Positions 55,597 to 64,000 of a DNA stretch of 64,000 bases are shown here, piece after piece. The notes under the pieces were generated by a model. That model saw only the letters and a list, made by a program, of their open reading frames with translations, made no database searches and was not told the DNA's origin. Positions within the stretch are counted from its first letter, which is position 1. Each line of letters opens with the position of its first letter. A program made the translations under genes and the position numbers. This stretch comes from Acetivibrio alkalicellulosi. Its GTDB lineage: Bacteria > Bacillota > Clostridia > Acetivibrionales > Acetivibrionaceae. The stretch is from NCBI GenBank assembly GCA_008125075.1, contig VLTH01000002.1:423105-487104 (forward strand), read 5' to 3'.

Positions 55597-56931
55597 ATGA
55601 ATTATGAAAAGGCAAAAGAATTACTGCTTGAAAAAAAATATTCTTTATTAAAGAATGAGCTAAAAAATGTTCCGCCAGTTGATATAGCTGAATTTTTAGA
55701 TAGTTTAGACGAAAAGGAAGCACTTCTTGTTTTCAGGCTTTTACCAAAGGAAATTGCTGCCGACGTATTTTCATACCTTTCCATTGAAAGACAGGCTGAA
55801 CTATCGGATTTGGTTAATGAAACAGAGTTGTCAGCAATTATGGAAGACCTTTATTTTGATGATAAAGTTGACCTTTTAGAAGAAATGCCTGCAAATGTAG
55901 TTAAAAAAATACTTAAGAGCACCAGTGAAGTGGAGCGAAAAATGATCAACCAGTTTTTGATGTACCCGGATTACTCTGCTGGAAGCCTAATGACAATAGA
56001 GTTTGTTGACTTGAAAAAAGAGATGACAGTAGGTGAAGCTATTGAGAGGGTAAGGAAAACGGCTCCTGACAAAGAAACTATTTATACATGTTATGTTATG
56101 GATTCACAGAGACATTTAGAAGGCACAATATCTTTAAAAGATTTAGTTTTAGCAAAGAGTGAAAGCAAAATAGGGGACATTATGCAAAAAGAGCCTATTT
56201 ATGTTAAGACCCATGACGATCAGGAAAACATTGCAGATATGTTTAAAAAGTATGATTTACTTGCGGTACCTGTAGTTGACAATGAGCATAGGTTAGTAGG
56301 AATAATCACAGTAGATGACATAGTTGACGTAATTGAAGAAGAGGCTACCGAAGACTTTTACAAACTGGGTGCGGTAGAACCTACAGACGAGGAATACATT
56401 AGTGCAGGGACTTTCAAACTTGCACGTAAGAGAATAGTGTGGCTTACATTTTTGATGATTTCAGCATCTTTGACTGAGTTTATTATAGATAGTTTTGATG
56501 CTAGAGTAGCAGCATTTGGATTGTCAGCATTTATACCTTTACTTATGGATACTGGAGGGAATGCAGGGGCACAGGCATCTACAGTTGTGATAAGAAGTAT
56601 TGTTCTTGGGGAAATAGCCTTTACAGATTTACTAAAGGTAATTTGGAAAGAAATGAGGATAAGTGTTGTAGTTGGTACATCACTTGCTGTTTTAAACTTT
56701 TTAAGGATTTATTTTATATCGGGAAGACCAATTGAAGTTGCATTTACTGTTTCAATTACTCTTTTGATAACTATTCTTGTAGCTAAAATGCTAGGTGGTA
56801 TTTTACCTATTTTAGCAAAGAAATTAAAGCTTGATCCTGCAATAATGGCAAGTCCACTTATAACAACCATTGTAGATTCAGTTGCACTGGTAATATTTTT
56901 TTTAATTGCATTATCACTTCTTACAGCTTAA
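55597..56931 (+). CDS. mgtE: magnesium transporter MgtE
   Basis: 444 residues with GAAGGAGG before the ATG. N domain of MgtE (about 1-125, with RLLPKEIAADVFSYLS), paired CBS domains (about 130-255, including YSAGSLMTIEFVDL and VDDIVDVIEEE), the plug helix, and five membrane segments (about 285-440) with LMDTGGNAGAQASTVVIRS and DPAIMASPLITTIVDS, the pore motif. It imports Mg2+ and is gated by Mg2+ binding to the N and CBS domains. The long leader upstream might regulate it, but no known riboswitch is visible. Confidence 0.95.
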   Translation: MNYEKAKELLLEKKYSLLKNELKNVPPVDIAEFLDSLDEKEALLVFRLLPKEIAADVFSYLSIERQAELSDLVNETELSAIMEDLYFDDKVDLLEEMPANVVKKILKSTSEVERKMINQFLMYPDYSAGSLMTIEFVDLKKEMTVGEAIERVRKTAPDKETIYTCYVMDSQRHLEGTISLKDLVLAKSESKIGDIMQKEPIYVKTHDDQENIADMFKKYDLLAVPVVDNEHRLVGIITVDDIVDVIEEEATEDFYKLGAVEPTDEEYISAGTFKLARKRIVWLTFLMISASLTEFIIDSFDARVAAFGLSAFIPLLMDTGGNAGAQASTVVIRSIVLGEIAFTDLLKVIWKEMRISVVVGTSLAVLNFLRIYFISGRPIEVAFTVSITLLITILVAKMLGGILPILAKKLKLDPAIMASPLITTIVDSVALVIFFLIALSLLTA

Positions 56932-56971
56932 GATGTAAGTGATAAAAATAGTATACTGGAGGGTACATTAC

Positions 56972-57439
56972 TTGATATATGAAAAGTCAACACAGCACTG
57001 GTTTATGACTGAGGCCCTAAGGGAAGCTAAAAAGGCATATAAAAAAGATGAGTGTCCTATAGGTGCTGTTATAGTAAAGGATGGAGAGATTATATCAAGG
57101 GGACATAATGAAAAAGAACTAAAAAATGATCCTACCAATCACGCAGAGATTGTTGCAATAAAAAAAGCATGCAAAAAGCTTGGTACGTGGAGGCTAAATG
57201 AATGTGACATGTATGTTACTTTAGAACCTTGTGCAATGTGTGCAGGAGCAATTATTCAAGCAAGGGTTGGCAGGCTCTTTATAGGAACTTTTGATCCAAA
57301 AGCCGGAGCTGTTGGTTCGGTCATAGATTTGTTGAGTGTTGATAGTTTTAATCACAGAGTAGAAGTAACATATGGAATATTAAAAGAAGAGTGTTCAACT
57401 ATACTTAAGGATTTTTTTAAAGAATTACGTAAAAGATAA
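56972..57439 (+). CDS. tadA: tRNA-specific adenosine deaminase
   Basis: Best start is TTG 56972 (LIYEKSTQHWFM), with GGAGGG upstream; the reading frame extends further 5' and an ATG at 57005 is also possible. About 155 residues. The zinc deaminase motifs NHAEIVAIKKA (His and catalytic Glu) and LEPCAMCAGAI are present, with DPKAGAVGS typical of TadA. It converts adenosine 34 of tRNA-Arg(ACG) to inosine. It begins 40 bases after mgtE. Confidence 0.93.
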   Translation: MIYEKSTQHWFMTEALREAKKAYKKDECPIGAVIVKDGEIISRGHNEKELKNDPTNHAEIVAIKKACKKLGTWRLNECDMYVTLEPCAMCAGAIIQARVGRLFIGTFDPKAGAVGSVIDLLSVDSFNHRVEVTYGILKEECSTILKDFFKELRKR

Positions 57440-57509
57440 TAGCTGGGTTTATGTTACAAATTCCTATTGCTTTTTTACTATTTTATGTGTTAGAATGTTC
57501 TAAGTAAGT

Positions 57510-57600
57510 GGAGAGATGGCTGAGCTGGTCGAAGGCGCTCGACTCGAAATCGAGTGTACGTTTGCGCGTACCGTGGGTTCGAATCCCACTCTCTCCGCCA
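57510..57600 (+). tRNA. tRNA-Ser, anticodon CGA
   Basis: Class II tRNA with acceptor GGAGAGA/TCTCTCC, anticodon stem CTCGA/TCGAG around loop CTCGAAA (anticodon CGA), a long variable arm (TGTACGTTTGCGCGTACC), T loop GTTCGAATC, discriminator G and encoded CCA. Confidence 0.96.
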
Positions 57601-57607
57601 TTCATGA

Positions 57608-57639
57608 GGGATTCACTTGTTGGAAGTGAGTCCCTTTTT
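57608..57639 (+). terminator. terminator of tRNA-Ser
   Basis: GGGATTCACTT pairs with AAGTGAGTCCC (one G-T pair), then five T. Confidence 0.85.
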
Positions 57640-57755
57640 GATTTTATGAGGTAATTTGCAAACACTAGTTGTTTTTATCTTTATTATCGCTTTTAATATT
57701 TAAAATAGCTTTATCTATTCTTGCATTTCTTTTATGGAGAATTAAAGTATTATAA

Positions 57756-57799
57756 AAGGTACTAAAATCATAGTTTGGGTATGAATTTAGTACCTTTTT
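57756..57799. terminator. hairpin between tRNA-Ser and the propeller-dockerin gene
   Basis: AAGGTACTAAA pairs perfectly with TTTAGTACCTT, 19-base loop, with T-rich flanks on both strands. It lies just past the stop of the minus-strand gene, so it is probably its terminator. Confidence 0.6.
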
Positions 57800-57812
57800 A
57801 GGCTGAATTATT

Positions 57813-60800
57813 TTATTGTCTATCTGCTGGAAATTCATCTATAATTCCCAAAACAAATCTTTTAAGTAAGGTATAGTCTGTAGAGTCTATAGACCCATTT
57901 GCATCTAGGTCAGCAGCTTTTAGCTTTTCTCCTTCAAGTGTATAACCTTCCAGCTCTAGTAGATGTCTTTTTAATAGAACACAATCAATTGAATTCACTT
58001 TGCCATCCCCATTGAGATCTCCATATAAGACAGGCGGTAATGTAGGATAAATCAGTTCAAACATTGGTCTACCTTCAGAAGTCTTTGTTAATGCCCATAG
58101 CTTGCCATCTACAAATACCAAATTCAAAAGTGTTCCCTTTGAAGTCAGGGTATCTATTACATTTAAACCTTCATAGCTATAAACATTGATTGTATTATCT
58201 CCCACTGCAGTATAAAACTTATCATTTTCAATGTCAAAGGCTATGTCTTTAAAGGGTACATTTAGATTAAAAAAGAATCTCATATCTTCAGTTCTGTCTT
58301 CATCACAAGTAAAAATATTACCTGACCCATTAAAAAGAAATTTTCCATCAGGAGATATTTTAAAGTTTGTGTAAAGAGAATAATTTCCATGGTATGGAGA
58401 ACGATAAGACTCGATAAATTTTCCATTATCTATATTAAAAGCTATAAAATTTCTTGGTGAAGAATCAGTAGTAATTGTGTATATCCTGTCTAATGTTGGA
58501 TGTATTTTAGTATAACACCTTTGTCTGATACTATAAAAATCACCAAGTTGTTTTGATAATCTTGAATAACTGTTAAAATTAGTCCATTGTCCTGAGCCCG
58601 ATGAGACATATATATACCCATCTCTACCAGCAACAATATCAAAAGGGTCAATGTCTATAAAAAACTGTTCTTTTACTTCCATAGTATCTGCATCAATTAT
58701 TGCTATATAACCACTTTGGTCTTCTTCCCATCTGTATGAACTATGTGGGCCTGTAAGTATTGTAACAAACAACTCACCATTATGATAATCCATTCTTTCA
58801 ACAGATCCATTAATAAATGCTTCATTAACTATTCTTTGTGATTCAACGTCTATTGAGTAAATCTTTGAATTTGATACATCCAACGCATAAATTAATGGTT
58901 TTGAAGGATGGGATATGATGGAGGTTATGGTTGCATTAAAAGGCAACATAATACCAGGATCAGGAGTAGGTGAAGGTGCAGAAGGTATTAATGTATTTAA
59001 TTCTTCAGAAGTAAAAATTTCTAAGCAGTTTGATGATAAGGAAAATAATTTATTATTCTTAAAAAATAAAGCATCTGGTTTTTGATCAAGATCTATACTG
59101 ACAAGTAGTGATAATGTGCTGTAATCGTATATTTTTAAGGTGTTAGAAGATAATGTAAACATGGTTTTGTTTTCTGCGTCAAAGCAAGCCTCAGTAAAAC
59201 TAGTTGAGAGTTTTGAAACATACCTTATGTCATATAAACTGTTAGAACTTGAAGTAAATATATTACCTGAAGAATTAAAAATCAGTAAACCGTCAGGAGA
59301 AATTTTATTTATATTATGCATTGAATAATCACCATGATAAGGTGAAGAATATTGACGTAATATTTTTCCATCGGCATATTCAAAGGCATGTATATCACTT
59401 GGAGAAACTCCTCTTCTTGTATAATAAAATACACTTCTGGTAGGATGTTTTTCTAACTTGCCAGAATATGATGAAGATACTCTAGATATCTCTTGTTTGG
59501 AAGTCCTTAAAATTGATATAATATTCCTACTACTTAAAACATATATAAATCCATCATGACCTACACCAATATCGGCAAAAGTTGAACCAGTTATTATCTG
59601 ATCATTAAGTATAAGTGTAGTTTCATCATATATGTAAATTATTCCGTTTTGCCCACAACCCACATATATTTCACCATTATATATGTCTAAACTATTTGGA
59701 GAATAACTTACAGAAGTTTCAGTAATTTCGCCTGTTGAATAATTCAAAGAGACAAGCTTGTCATTTGTACTATCGATAAAATATATAAATGAATTATCAT
59801 TATTAATTACAGCCTCACTAATATTATAACTATTAAAAGTAATTCTTTCTATTGGTAATTGTGATGTAGGAGTAGTAGTAGGAGGTGTAGGAGTAGTAGG
59901 AGGAGGTGTAGGAGGTGTAGTAGGAGGTGTAGTAGGAGGAGGTGTAGGAGGCGTAGGAGGCGTAGGAGGCGTAGTAGGAGGAAGTGTAGGTTCTGTACTT
60001 TTAACAACATTTATTTTTTCAAGAATGGTCCTATTTCCAAGAGTTGAAATAGCTATAATTTGACCATTTTTAAAATACATATCTTTTATTGTGCCCTTGG
60101 AATACATGGTGTCTATACCCATAAAAGAACTGTATTTGTAAACATAAATCATGTTTGCATTTACAGATGTATAAAATCTGTCATTTTCTAGATCAAATAC
60201 CACATCATTAAAAGGTTTATTAAGCTTAATATAGAATCTCAAATCTTCTGATTTATTATTGGATGAATTGAATATATTACCTGATGAATTAAACACATAG
60301 TGTCCGTCAGGTGATATCCTATTTCTTGTAGATATACTGTAATCACCATGATATGGTGAATCATACGCCTCTTTGAGTATACCATTATCATATTTACATA
60401 CAACAATATCTCTAGGAGATACTCCAGTATTAGAAAGTACAAATGAGTTATGTACAGGATGTGGCTCTAAATGTCCTATATGTCGAAACCACAAATTTGA
60501 TATTTCTTGTTTAGATACTCTAGAAAAACTTTTTACATAGTTAGATTCGATTCCCCTATTATTAGGTGACGTATATATAAATCCATCATTACCAATAGCT
60601 ACATCATTAAATGTATATCCCGTCATTATTCTATCAATATACTGAAGTGTATCTGCATTGTAAATTCCAATCATACCCTGAGATCCAAATCCTACATAAA
60701 CTTCGCCATTGCCAAAAGCAATAGAATTAGAGTTGTACCCAAGAGAAGTTTTAAGCATCTCACCAGACTCTATATCAACTCTGATTAGATCATTAGTGCT

Positions 60801-62090
60801 ATTTATAAAGTATATAAATTCTTTATCAGGATCAATAACCGAATGTAATACATCTGCGTTAAGCTCCAACTCAGTAAAGGGTATAGTTGTAGAAGGTATA
60901 GGAGTTTGTGAAGGTGTAGGTATAGGTGTAGGTGTAGGTAGCTTATTTACAACACTATCTATTGGTATAGTTTCAATCATAGTTGCTCCATCGTCGCTAT
61001 TTGACAAAGCAAATAATTGGTTTCCAATATAAAAAAGGTTTAATATAGTTCCTTTTGAATAGATAGTATCTATACCAAATAAGTTTTCATAATCATAAGC
61101 ATATATTTGTTTTTGTCCAACTGATGTAAAAAACAAATTGTGGTTCAAAGCAAAAGCTATATCATTAAATGACCTGTTAAGTCCAAAGTAGAATCTTAAA
61201 TCTTGAGACTTTTCTTTGTTGCAGGTGAAAATGTTGCCAGAACCATTAAAAATATACTTTCCATCAGGAGATATTTTAAAGAATGTATGCAATGAATAGT
61301 CACCATGGTAAGGTGAGCGATAAGAATCCACAAATTTCCCAGCATCTATGGAATAAACATTAAAATCTCTTGGAGAGGAATCTGAAGTAATTGTGTAAAT
61401 CTTATCTAATGTTGGATGCATCCTTACAAAACTCATTTGACGAATAGATGCTGTTTCAATCATTTGCTTGGAAGTTCTTGAATAACTGTTAAAGTTAGTC
61501 CATTGCCCAGATCCTGATGGAATATATATGTAGCCGTCTCTTCCTGCAACAATATCAAAAGGATCAATGTCTATATCAAGCAGTTCTTTGACTTCCATTG
61601 TATCTGTATCAATTATTGCTATGCCTCCACTTTGATACTCTTCTTGCCAATATGAACTATGTGCACCTTTTAAAATAGTTACAAATAGCTCATCATTAAA
61701 GTAGTCCATTCTTTCGATTGTTCCATCAATATAAGCCTCTTTATGTTCGCCAGTCTCAATATTTATTGAATAAACTTTTGAATTTGCACTATCTAAGGCA
61801 AAAATAACAGGATTTGTTGGATGTGCTATAGCATAACTTATTTTTGAATCAGAAGGAAACTCGAAAATCTGATAAGGTAATGTTTTTGACTCAATATATT
61901 CAGAATCTGAAAACAATGTATCTTGAGATGAATAAGTTAATTCTAAATCTTGTGTATAAACCTCTGAAGTTATGCTTTTTACATTTTGATAAAAATCAGT
62001 GTCTTCAACTGCAAAAATCAATGTGTTGAGTAATAAGGATTGCAGAAGAAAAACCAGTACAAATAAAACTAGTGTCTTATTAAATTTCAT
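57813..62090 (-). CDS. giant secreted dockerin protein of four repeated propeller-like modules
   Basis: 1425 residues with AAGGGGGA before the ATG. Signal peptide about 1-28. Four homologous modules of about 290-330 residues lie at roughly 60-390, 410-700, 745-1035 and 1050-1350. Each has short beta repeats (FALDSANSKVYSIN, GRDGYIYIPSGSG), an RTSKQ or RLSKQ segment, and the near-invariant pair SPYHGDYS ... SPDGxxxFNxSGNIF. A Pro/Thr-rich linker (about 700-740) separates modules 2 and 3. A C-terminal type I dockerin has DLNGDGKVNSID and [12 protein letters not shown]. Each module is probably one beta-propeller related to YVTN/surface-layer propellers. No catalytic motif is recognised; binding or a lyase-like function is possible. 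The dockerin places it on the cellulosome. Confidence 0.88.
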   Translation of the reverse strand: MKFNKTLVLFVLVFLLQSLLLNTLIFAVEDTDFYQNVKSITSEVYTQDLELTYSSQDTLFSDSEYIESKTLPYQIFEFPSDSKISYAIAHPTNPVIFALDSANSKVYSINIETGEHKEAYIDGTIERMDYFNDELFVTILKGAHSSYWQEEYQSGGIAIIDTDTMEVKELLDIDIDPFDIVAGRDGYIYIPSGSGQWTNFNSYSRTSKQMIETASIRQMSFVRMHPTLDKIYTITSDSSPRDFNVYSIDAGKFVDSYRSPYHGDYSLHTFFKISPDGKYIFNGSGNIFTCNKEKSQDLRFYFGLNRSFNDIAFALNHNLFFTSVGQKQIYAYDYENLFGIDTIYSKGTILNLFYIGNQLFALSNSDDGATMIETIPIDSVVNKLPTPTPIPTPSQTPIPSTTIPFTELELNADVLHSVIDPDKEFIYFINSTNDLIRVDIESGEMLKTSLGYNSNSIAFGNGEVYVGFGSQGMIGIYNADTLQYIDRIMTGYTFNDVAIGNDGFIYTSPNNRGIESNYVKSFSRVSKQEISNLWFRHIGHLEPHPVHNSFVLSNTGVSPRDIVVCKYDNGILKEAYDSPYHGDYSISTRNRISPDGHYVFNSSGNIFNSSNNKSEDLRFYIKLNKPFNDVVFDLENDRFYTSVNANMIYVYKYSSFMGIDTMYSKGTIKDMYFKNGQIIAISTLGNRTILEKINVVKSTEPTLPPTTPPTPPTPPTPPPTTPPTTPPTPPPTTPTPPTTTPTSQLPIERITFNSYNISEAVINNDNSFIYFIDSTNDKLVSLNYSTGEITETSVSYSPNSLDIYNGEIYVGCGQNGIIYIYDETTLILNDQIITGSTFADIGVGHDGFIYVLSSRNIISILRTSKQEISRVSSSYSGKLEKHPTRSVFYYTRRGVSPSDIHAFEYADGKILRQYSSPYHGDYSMHNINKISPDGLLIFNSSGNIFTSSSNSLYDIRYVSKLSTSFTEACFDAENKTMFTLSSNTLKIYDYSTLSLLVSIDLDQKPDALFFKNNKLFSLSSNCLEIFTSEELNTLIPSAPSPTPDPGIMLPFNATITSIISHPSKPLIYALDVSNSKIYSIDVESQRIVNEAFINGSVERMDYHNGELFVTILTGPHSSYRWEEDQSGYIAIIDADTMEVKEQFFIDIDPFDIVAGRDGYIYVSSGSGQWTNFNSYSRLSKQLGDFYSIRQRCYTKIHPTLDRIYTITTDSSPRNFIAFNIDNGKFIESYRSPYHGNYSLYTNFKISPDGKFLFNGSGNIFTCDEDRTEDMRFFFNLNVPFKDIAFDIENDKFYTAVGDNTINVYSYEGLNVIDTLTSKGTLLNLVFVDGKLWALTKTSEGRPMFELIYPTLPPVLYGDLNGDGKVNSIDCVLLKRHLLELEGYTLEGEKLKAADLDANGSIDSTDYTLLKRFVLGIIDEFPADRQ

Positions 62091-62613
62091 TATAAAATCC
62101 CCCTTGTAATATATAGTTATAATAGTTCAGTAGATAGTAAACCTACTGTTATTACCTAAATTAACATCTAACACAATATTATCTCTAATGTATAAATTGT
62201 AACAATGCAAATAATTACCTTGTAGCGAAAAAATCTTTTTGCAATAAGAATCCTAAATTAAATTCCAAATAAGAAAAAAGAGATAGTAAATACAACAAAA
62301 AACACCTATAAATTGTTACTTTTGAAGTTTTAATGCTTACTAAATCTAAATACTTGCTATCTTTGATATGGAATTTCAGATAAAAGAATTCTTTAGTATT
62401 TTCAAAAATGTATACAAATATTAGCTATAACACATATAAGGTAATTAATAAATTTCTTCCTTAAGTATACTAAGAATATATTCACATGTCAATAGTTGAC
62501 AATCGTTATCAAAGGTCATTACACAGAATGGTTTTATAAAAATAGCAAAATACAAAAATATTACTTTTGGATTTTCGCACTATGCAATTAGAACAAAATG
62601 TAGATATATCCTA
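62091..62613. other. intergenic region between the propeller gene and blaI
   Basis: No gene seen. Contains TGACAATCGTTATCA at 62497-62511, which matches a Fur-type 7-1-7 box (TGATAATnATTATCA) at 13 of 15 positions; its target gene is unclear. Confidence 0.4.
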
Positions 62614-62665
62614 TTGACAAATTGGGGTTACAGGTGTAAACTAGAACTATGGTCTACAAATGTAA
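62614..62665 (+). promoter_or_regulatory. blaI-blaR1 promoter with two BlaI-type operator dyads
   Basis: TTGACA (62614-62619), a 17-base spacer and TAAACT (from 62637) as -10. Two dyads of the TACAnnTGTA class, TTACAGGTGTAA (62628-62639) and CTACAAATGTAA (62654-62665), overlap the -10 and the transcription start, as expected for autorepression by BlaI. Confidence 0.75.
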
Positions 62666-62683
62666 CCTTGGAGGTGGATACAT

Positions 62684-63067
62684 ATGAAGTCGGTGGTTTC
62701 TAAAATTACAAATTCAGAACTTGAGGTAATGAGATTGCTTTGGTCTTCTAAAAAGGAACTTACTATTTCAGATATAAGAAAATCTCTTGAAAAGTCAAGT
62801 GAATGGGATAGCTCCACTATCAAAACGCTGCTTAGGAGACTTTGTGAAAAAGGTGTGGTGGAGGCAATAAAAAAAGAAATGTATTATTACAAACCTTTAG
62901 TAAGTGAGTCTGAATATAAAGAGTATAGTACTCAATCATTAATTGACAAACTATATTCAGGGAGTGCCAAAAAACTTGTTGCCTCTTTGCTAGGTAGTAA
63001 AAAACTAGACGAAAGTGACATTAAAGAGCTTCGGGATTTATTTAAGGTGGGTGATGGACATGAATGA
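62684..63067 (+). CDS. blaI: BlaI/MecI-family transcriptional repressor
   Basis: 127 residues with GGAGGTGG before the ATG. Winged helix about 5-80 (ITNSELEVMRLLWSSKKELT, STIKTLLRRLCEKGVV), C-terminal dimerisation helices about 85-122 (LVASLLGSKKLDESDIKELR). BlaI represses its own operon until BlaR1 signals beta-lactam or wall stress. It overlaps blaR1 by 8 bases, so the pair is translationally coupled. No beta-lactamase is in the window. Confidence 0.93.
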   Translation: MKSVVSKITNSELEVMRLLWSSKKELTISDIRKSLEKSSEWDSSTIKTLLRRLCEKGVVEAIKKEMYYYKPLVSESEYKEYSTQSLIDKLYSGSAKKLVASLLGSKKLDESDIKELRDLFKVGDGHE

Positions 63068-64000
63068 AGCATTACAATTAATACTTTCTCTTTCACTGGC
63101 AGGTAGTATTCTTGCAGGAATGTTACTTATAATAAAACTATTCTTTAAAAACAAGATCTCAAAGACAGTACAGTACTACCTTTGGCTTGTTGTAGTTTTA
63201 AGACTTATTTTTCCCTTTTCTTTTGAAAATAGTATAATAAATAAAGTGTTTTATACTGAACAAGCAACTGTAGAACTAGCTAATCCTATAGATAGGCTCT
63301 CTGAAGAAATGACACAGGAACAAAGTATTACTTCTAGTTTAGGTTTTAGTGTTGAAAAAAATGTACAAGATGGAGTATACAACAATGATGTTGATCACAC
63401 AAGATATTTTAGAGAGTTATTTTCTCAGTATATCTTATACATTTGGTTACTTGGAGCAATAATTGTATTTGGAATAAATTTAATAGGATACATTAGATTT
63501 ATCAAGAACTTAAAGAAGGCAAATAAGCCTGCTTATGACAGTGAAAATAAAATACTCAGGTCATTACTTAAAAGAAATAAGGTGAAACTTATACGCAATC
63601 CTTATGCACTTACCCCTATGCTTATTGGAATCTTAAAACCATATATTGTTATTCCAGATATTGATTATACTGAAAAGCAACTTAAAAACATTTTACTTCA
63701 CGAGTTAATACATTTAAGGCGCTTTGATATAGGTGTAAAGTGGCTTACAATGATGGCTTCTGCTATTCACTGGTTTAATCCTCTTATGTATGTTATTAAA
63801 AAAGAAGTTAATTATGCCTGTGAATTATCATGTGATGAATGGGCTATAAAAAATCTCAACTCTGAAGAAAAACAATCCTATGGCGAGACATTAATATCTA
63901 TTTCAGCTCAGGAAAAATACCCTATAGGTGTACTGCAAGCAACCATGTGTGAAGAAAAAAAGAACCTGAAAGACAGATTGGAAGCAATTATGAAAAATAG
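63060..64000 (+). CDS. blaR1: BlaR1/MecR1-family M56 sensor metallopeptidase, 3' end outside window
   Basis: The frame from ATG 63060 (MNEALQLILSLSLAG) is open to the window edge, 313 residues. N-terminal membrane segments lie at about 5-28, 38-58 and 128-150, then a cytoplasmic zinc peptidase loop with NPYALTPMLIGILKP, HELIH (His214, Glu215, His218) and YACELSCDEWAIK, the M56 signature. In BlaR1 this domain acts after ligand binding to inactivate BlaI. The C-terminal sensor (penicillin-binding) domain, if present, is beyond position 64000, so the signal cannot be stated. Confidence 0.9.
   Translation, partial: MNEALQLILSLSLAGSILAGMLLIIKLFFKNKISKTVQYYLWLVVVLRLIFPFSFENSIINKVFYTEQATVELANPIDRLSEEMTQEQSITSSLGFSVEKNVQDGVYNNDVDHTRYFRELFSQYILYIWLLGAIIVFGINLIGYIRFIKNLKKANKPAYDSENKILRSLLKRNKVKLIRNPYALTPMLIGILKPYIVIPDIDYTEKQLKNILLHELIHLRRFDIGVKWLTMMASAIHWFNPLMYVIKKEVNYACELSCDEWAIKNLNSEEKQSYGETLISISAQEKYPIGVLQATMCEEKKNLKDRLEAIMKN

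Noticed and set aside
59880-59995. Tandem GGAGGTGTAGGAGG-type repeats
   Set aside because: They encode the Pro/Thr linker of the propeller-dockerin protein; units are irregular and inside the frame, so not a CRISPR array or regulatory repeat.
62496-62512. Fur-like box TGACAATCGTTATCA
   Set aside because: A good match to the 7-1-7 consensus but about 120 bases upstream of the blaI promoter and 400 bases from the divergent gene; no iron-related gene beside it, so not called as a site.

Overview
The window is an AT-rich stretch of a Gram-positive, strictly anaerobic, cellulolytic clostridium. The evidence is four secreted proteins with type I dockerins (paired calcium loops of the form DxNxDGxxxSTD followed by LLRRYxL), one of them a GH5 endoglucanase; a complete rnfCDGEAB operon; an SLH-domain wall protein; motAB; and a BlaI/BlaR1 pair. 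The dockerins resemble those of the Acetivibrio/Ruminiclostridium group, but the genus cannot be fixed from this sequence alone. No cohesin or scaffoldin gene is present.

Bases 1-17600 are an accessory polymorphic-toxin locus. A very large RHS protein (N-terminus outside the window) ends in a nuclease-like tip followed by a small cysteine-rich candidate immunity gene. Downstream lie at least four more cassettes on the same strand. Two carry a long, nearly identical piece of RHS core fused to a new C-terminal tip (a zinc-metalloprotease-like domain, then an unrecognised toxin-like domain), each followed by a partner gene. A third is a short RHS remnant before a membrane protein. A fourth is a methyltransferase-like tip split by a 2.4-kb IS91-type element. 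A 5'-truncated group II intron and a frameshifted Rpn-family nuclease remnant lie between them. The layout fits a store of silent tips exchangeable into the expressed RHS gene by recombination.

Bases 17800-25900 (minus strand) hold four exported-protein genes: an RCC1-propeller protein and a CAP-domain protein, both with N-terminal dockerins, a large vWA-like protein sharing a C-terminal module with the RCC1 protein, and a two-repeat copper-amine-oxidase-N protein. Bases 26400-35970 (plus strand) are core genes: motA-motB behind a sigma-D-like promoter, a YqhQ/DUF1385 gene and prmC, then rnfCDGEAB plus aroK behind a strong promoter and ended by a strong terminator. Rnf couples ferredoxin:NAD+ oxidoreduction to ion pumping.

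Bases 35975-49561 (minus strand) carry a SWIM/SNF2 helicase, oligoendopeptidase F, the dockerin-bearing GH5 endoglucanase, a DUF4190/DUF2752 membrane pair, a fibronectin-III/SLH surface protein, and an operon of two DUF1538 membrane proteins with two PII-like regulators. A REP-associated transposase (RAYT) unit with perfect 25-bp inverted ends and a nonsense mutation at codon 3 follows, then tRNA-Arg(CCT), a mntABCD-like metal ABC transporter, a 970-bp gene-poor gap, mgtE, tadA and tRNA-Ser(CGA). The right end has a 1425-residue protein of four repeated propeller-like modules with a C-terminal dockerin, and the divergent blaI-blaR1 pair behind a promoter overlapped by BlaI-type dyads (blaR1 runs off the edge).

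The most unusual items are the RHS tip array, two families of structured intergenic repeats (one with a constant 12-nt loop and covarying stems, one of which sits inside the rnf operon between rnfA and rnfB), and a divergent ~110-bp noncoding element present at 21.4 kb and 55.2 kb.
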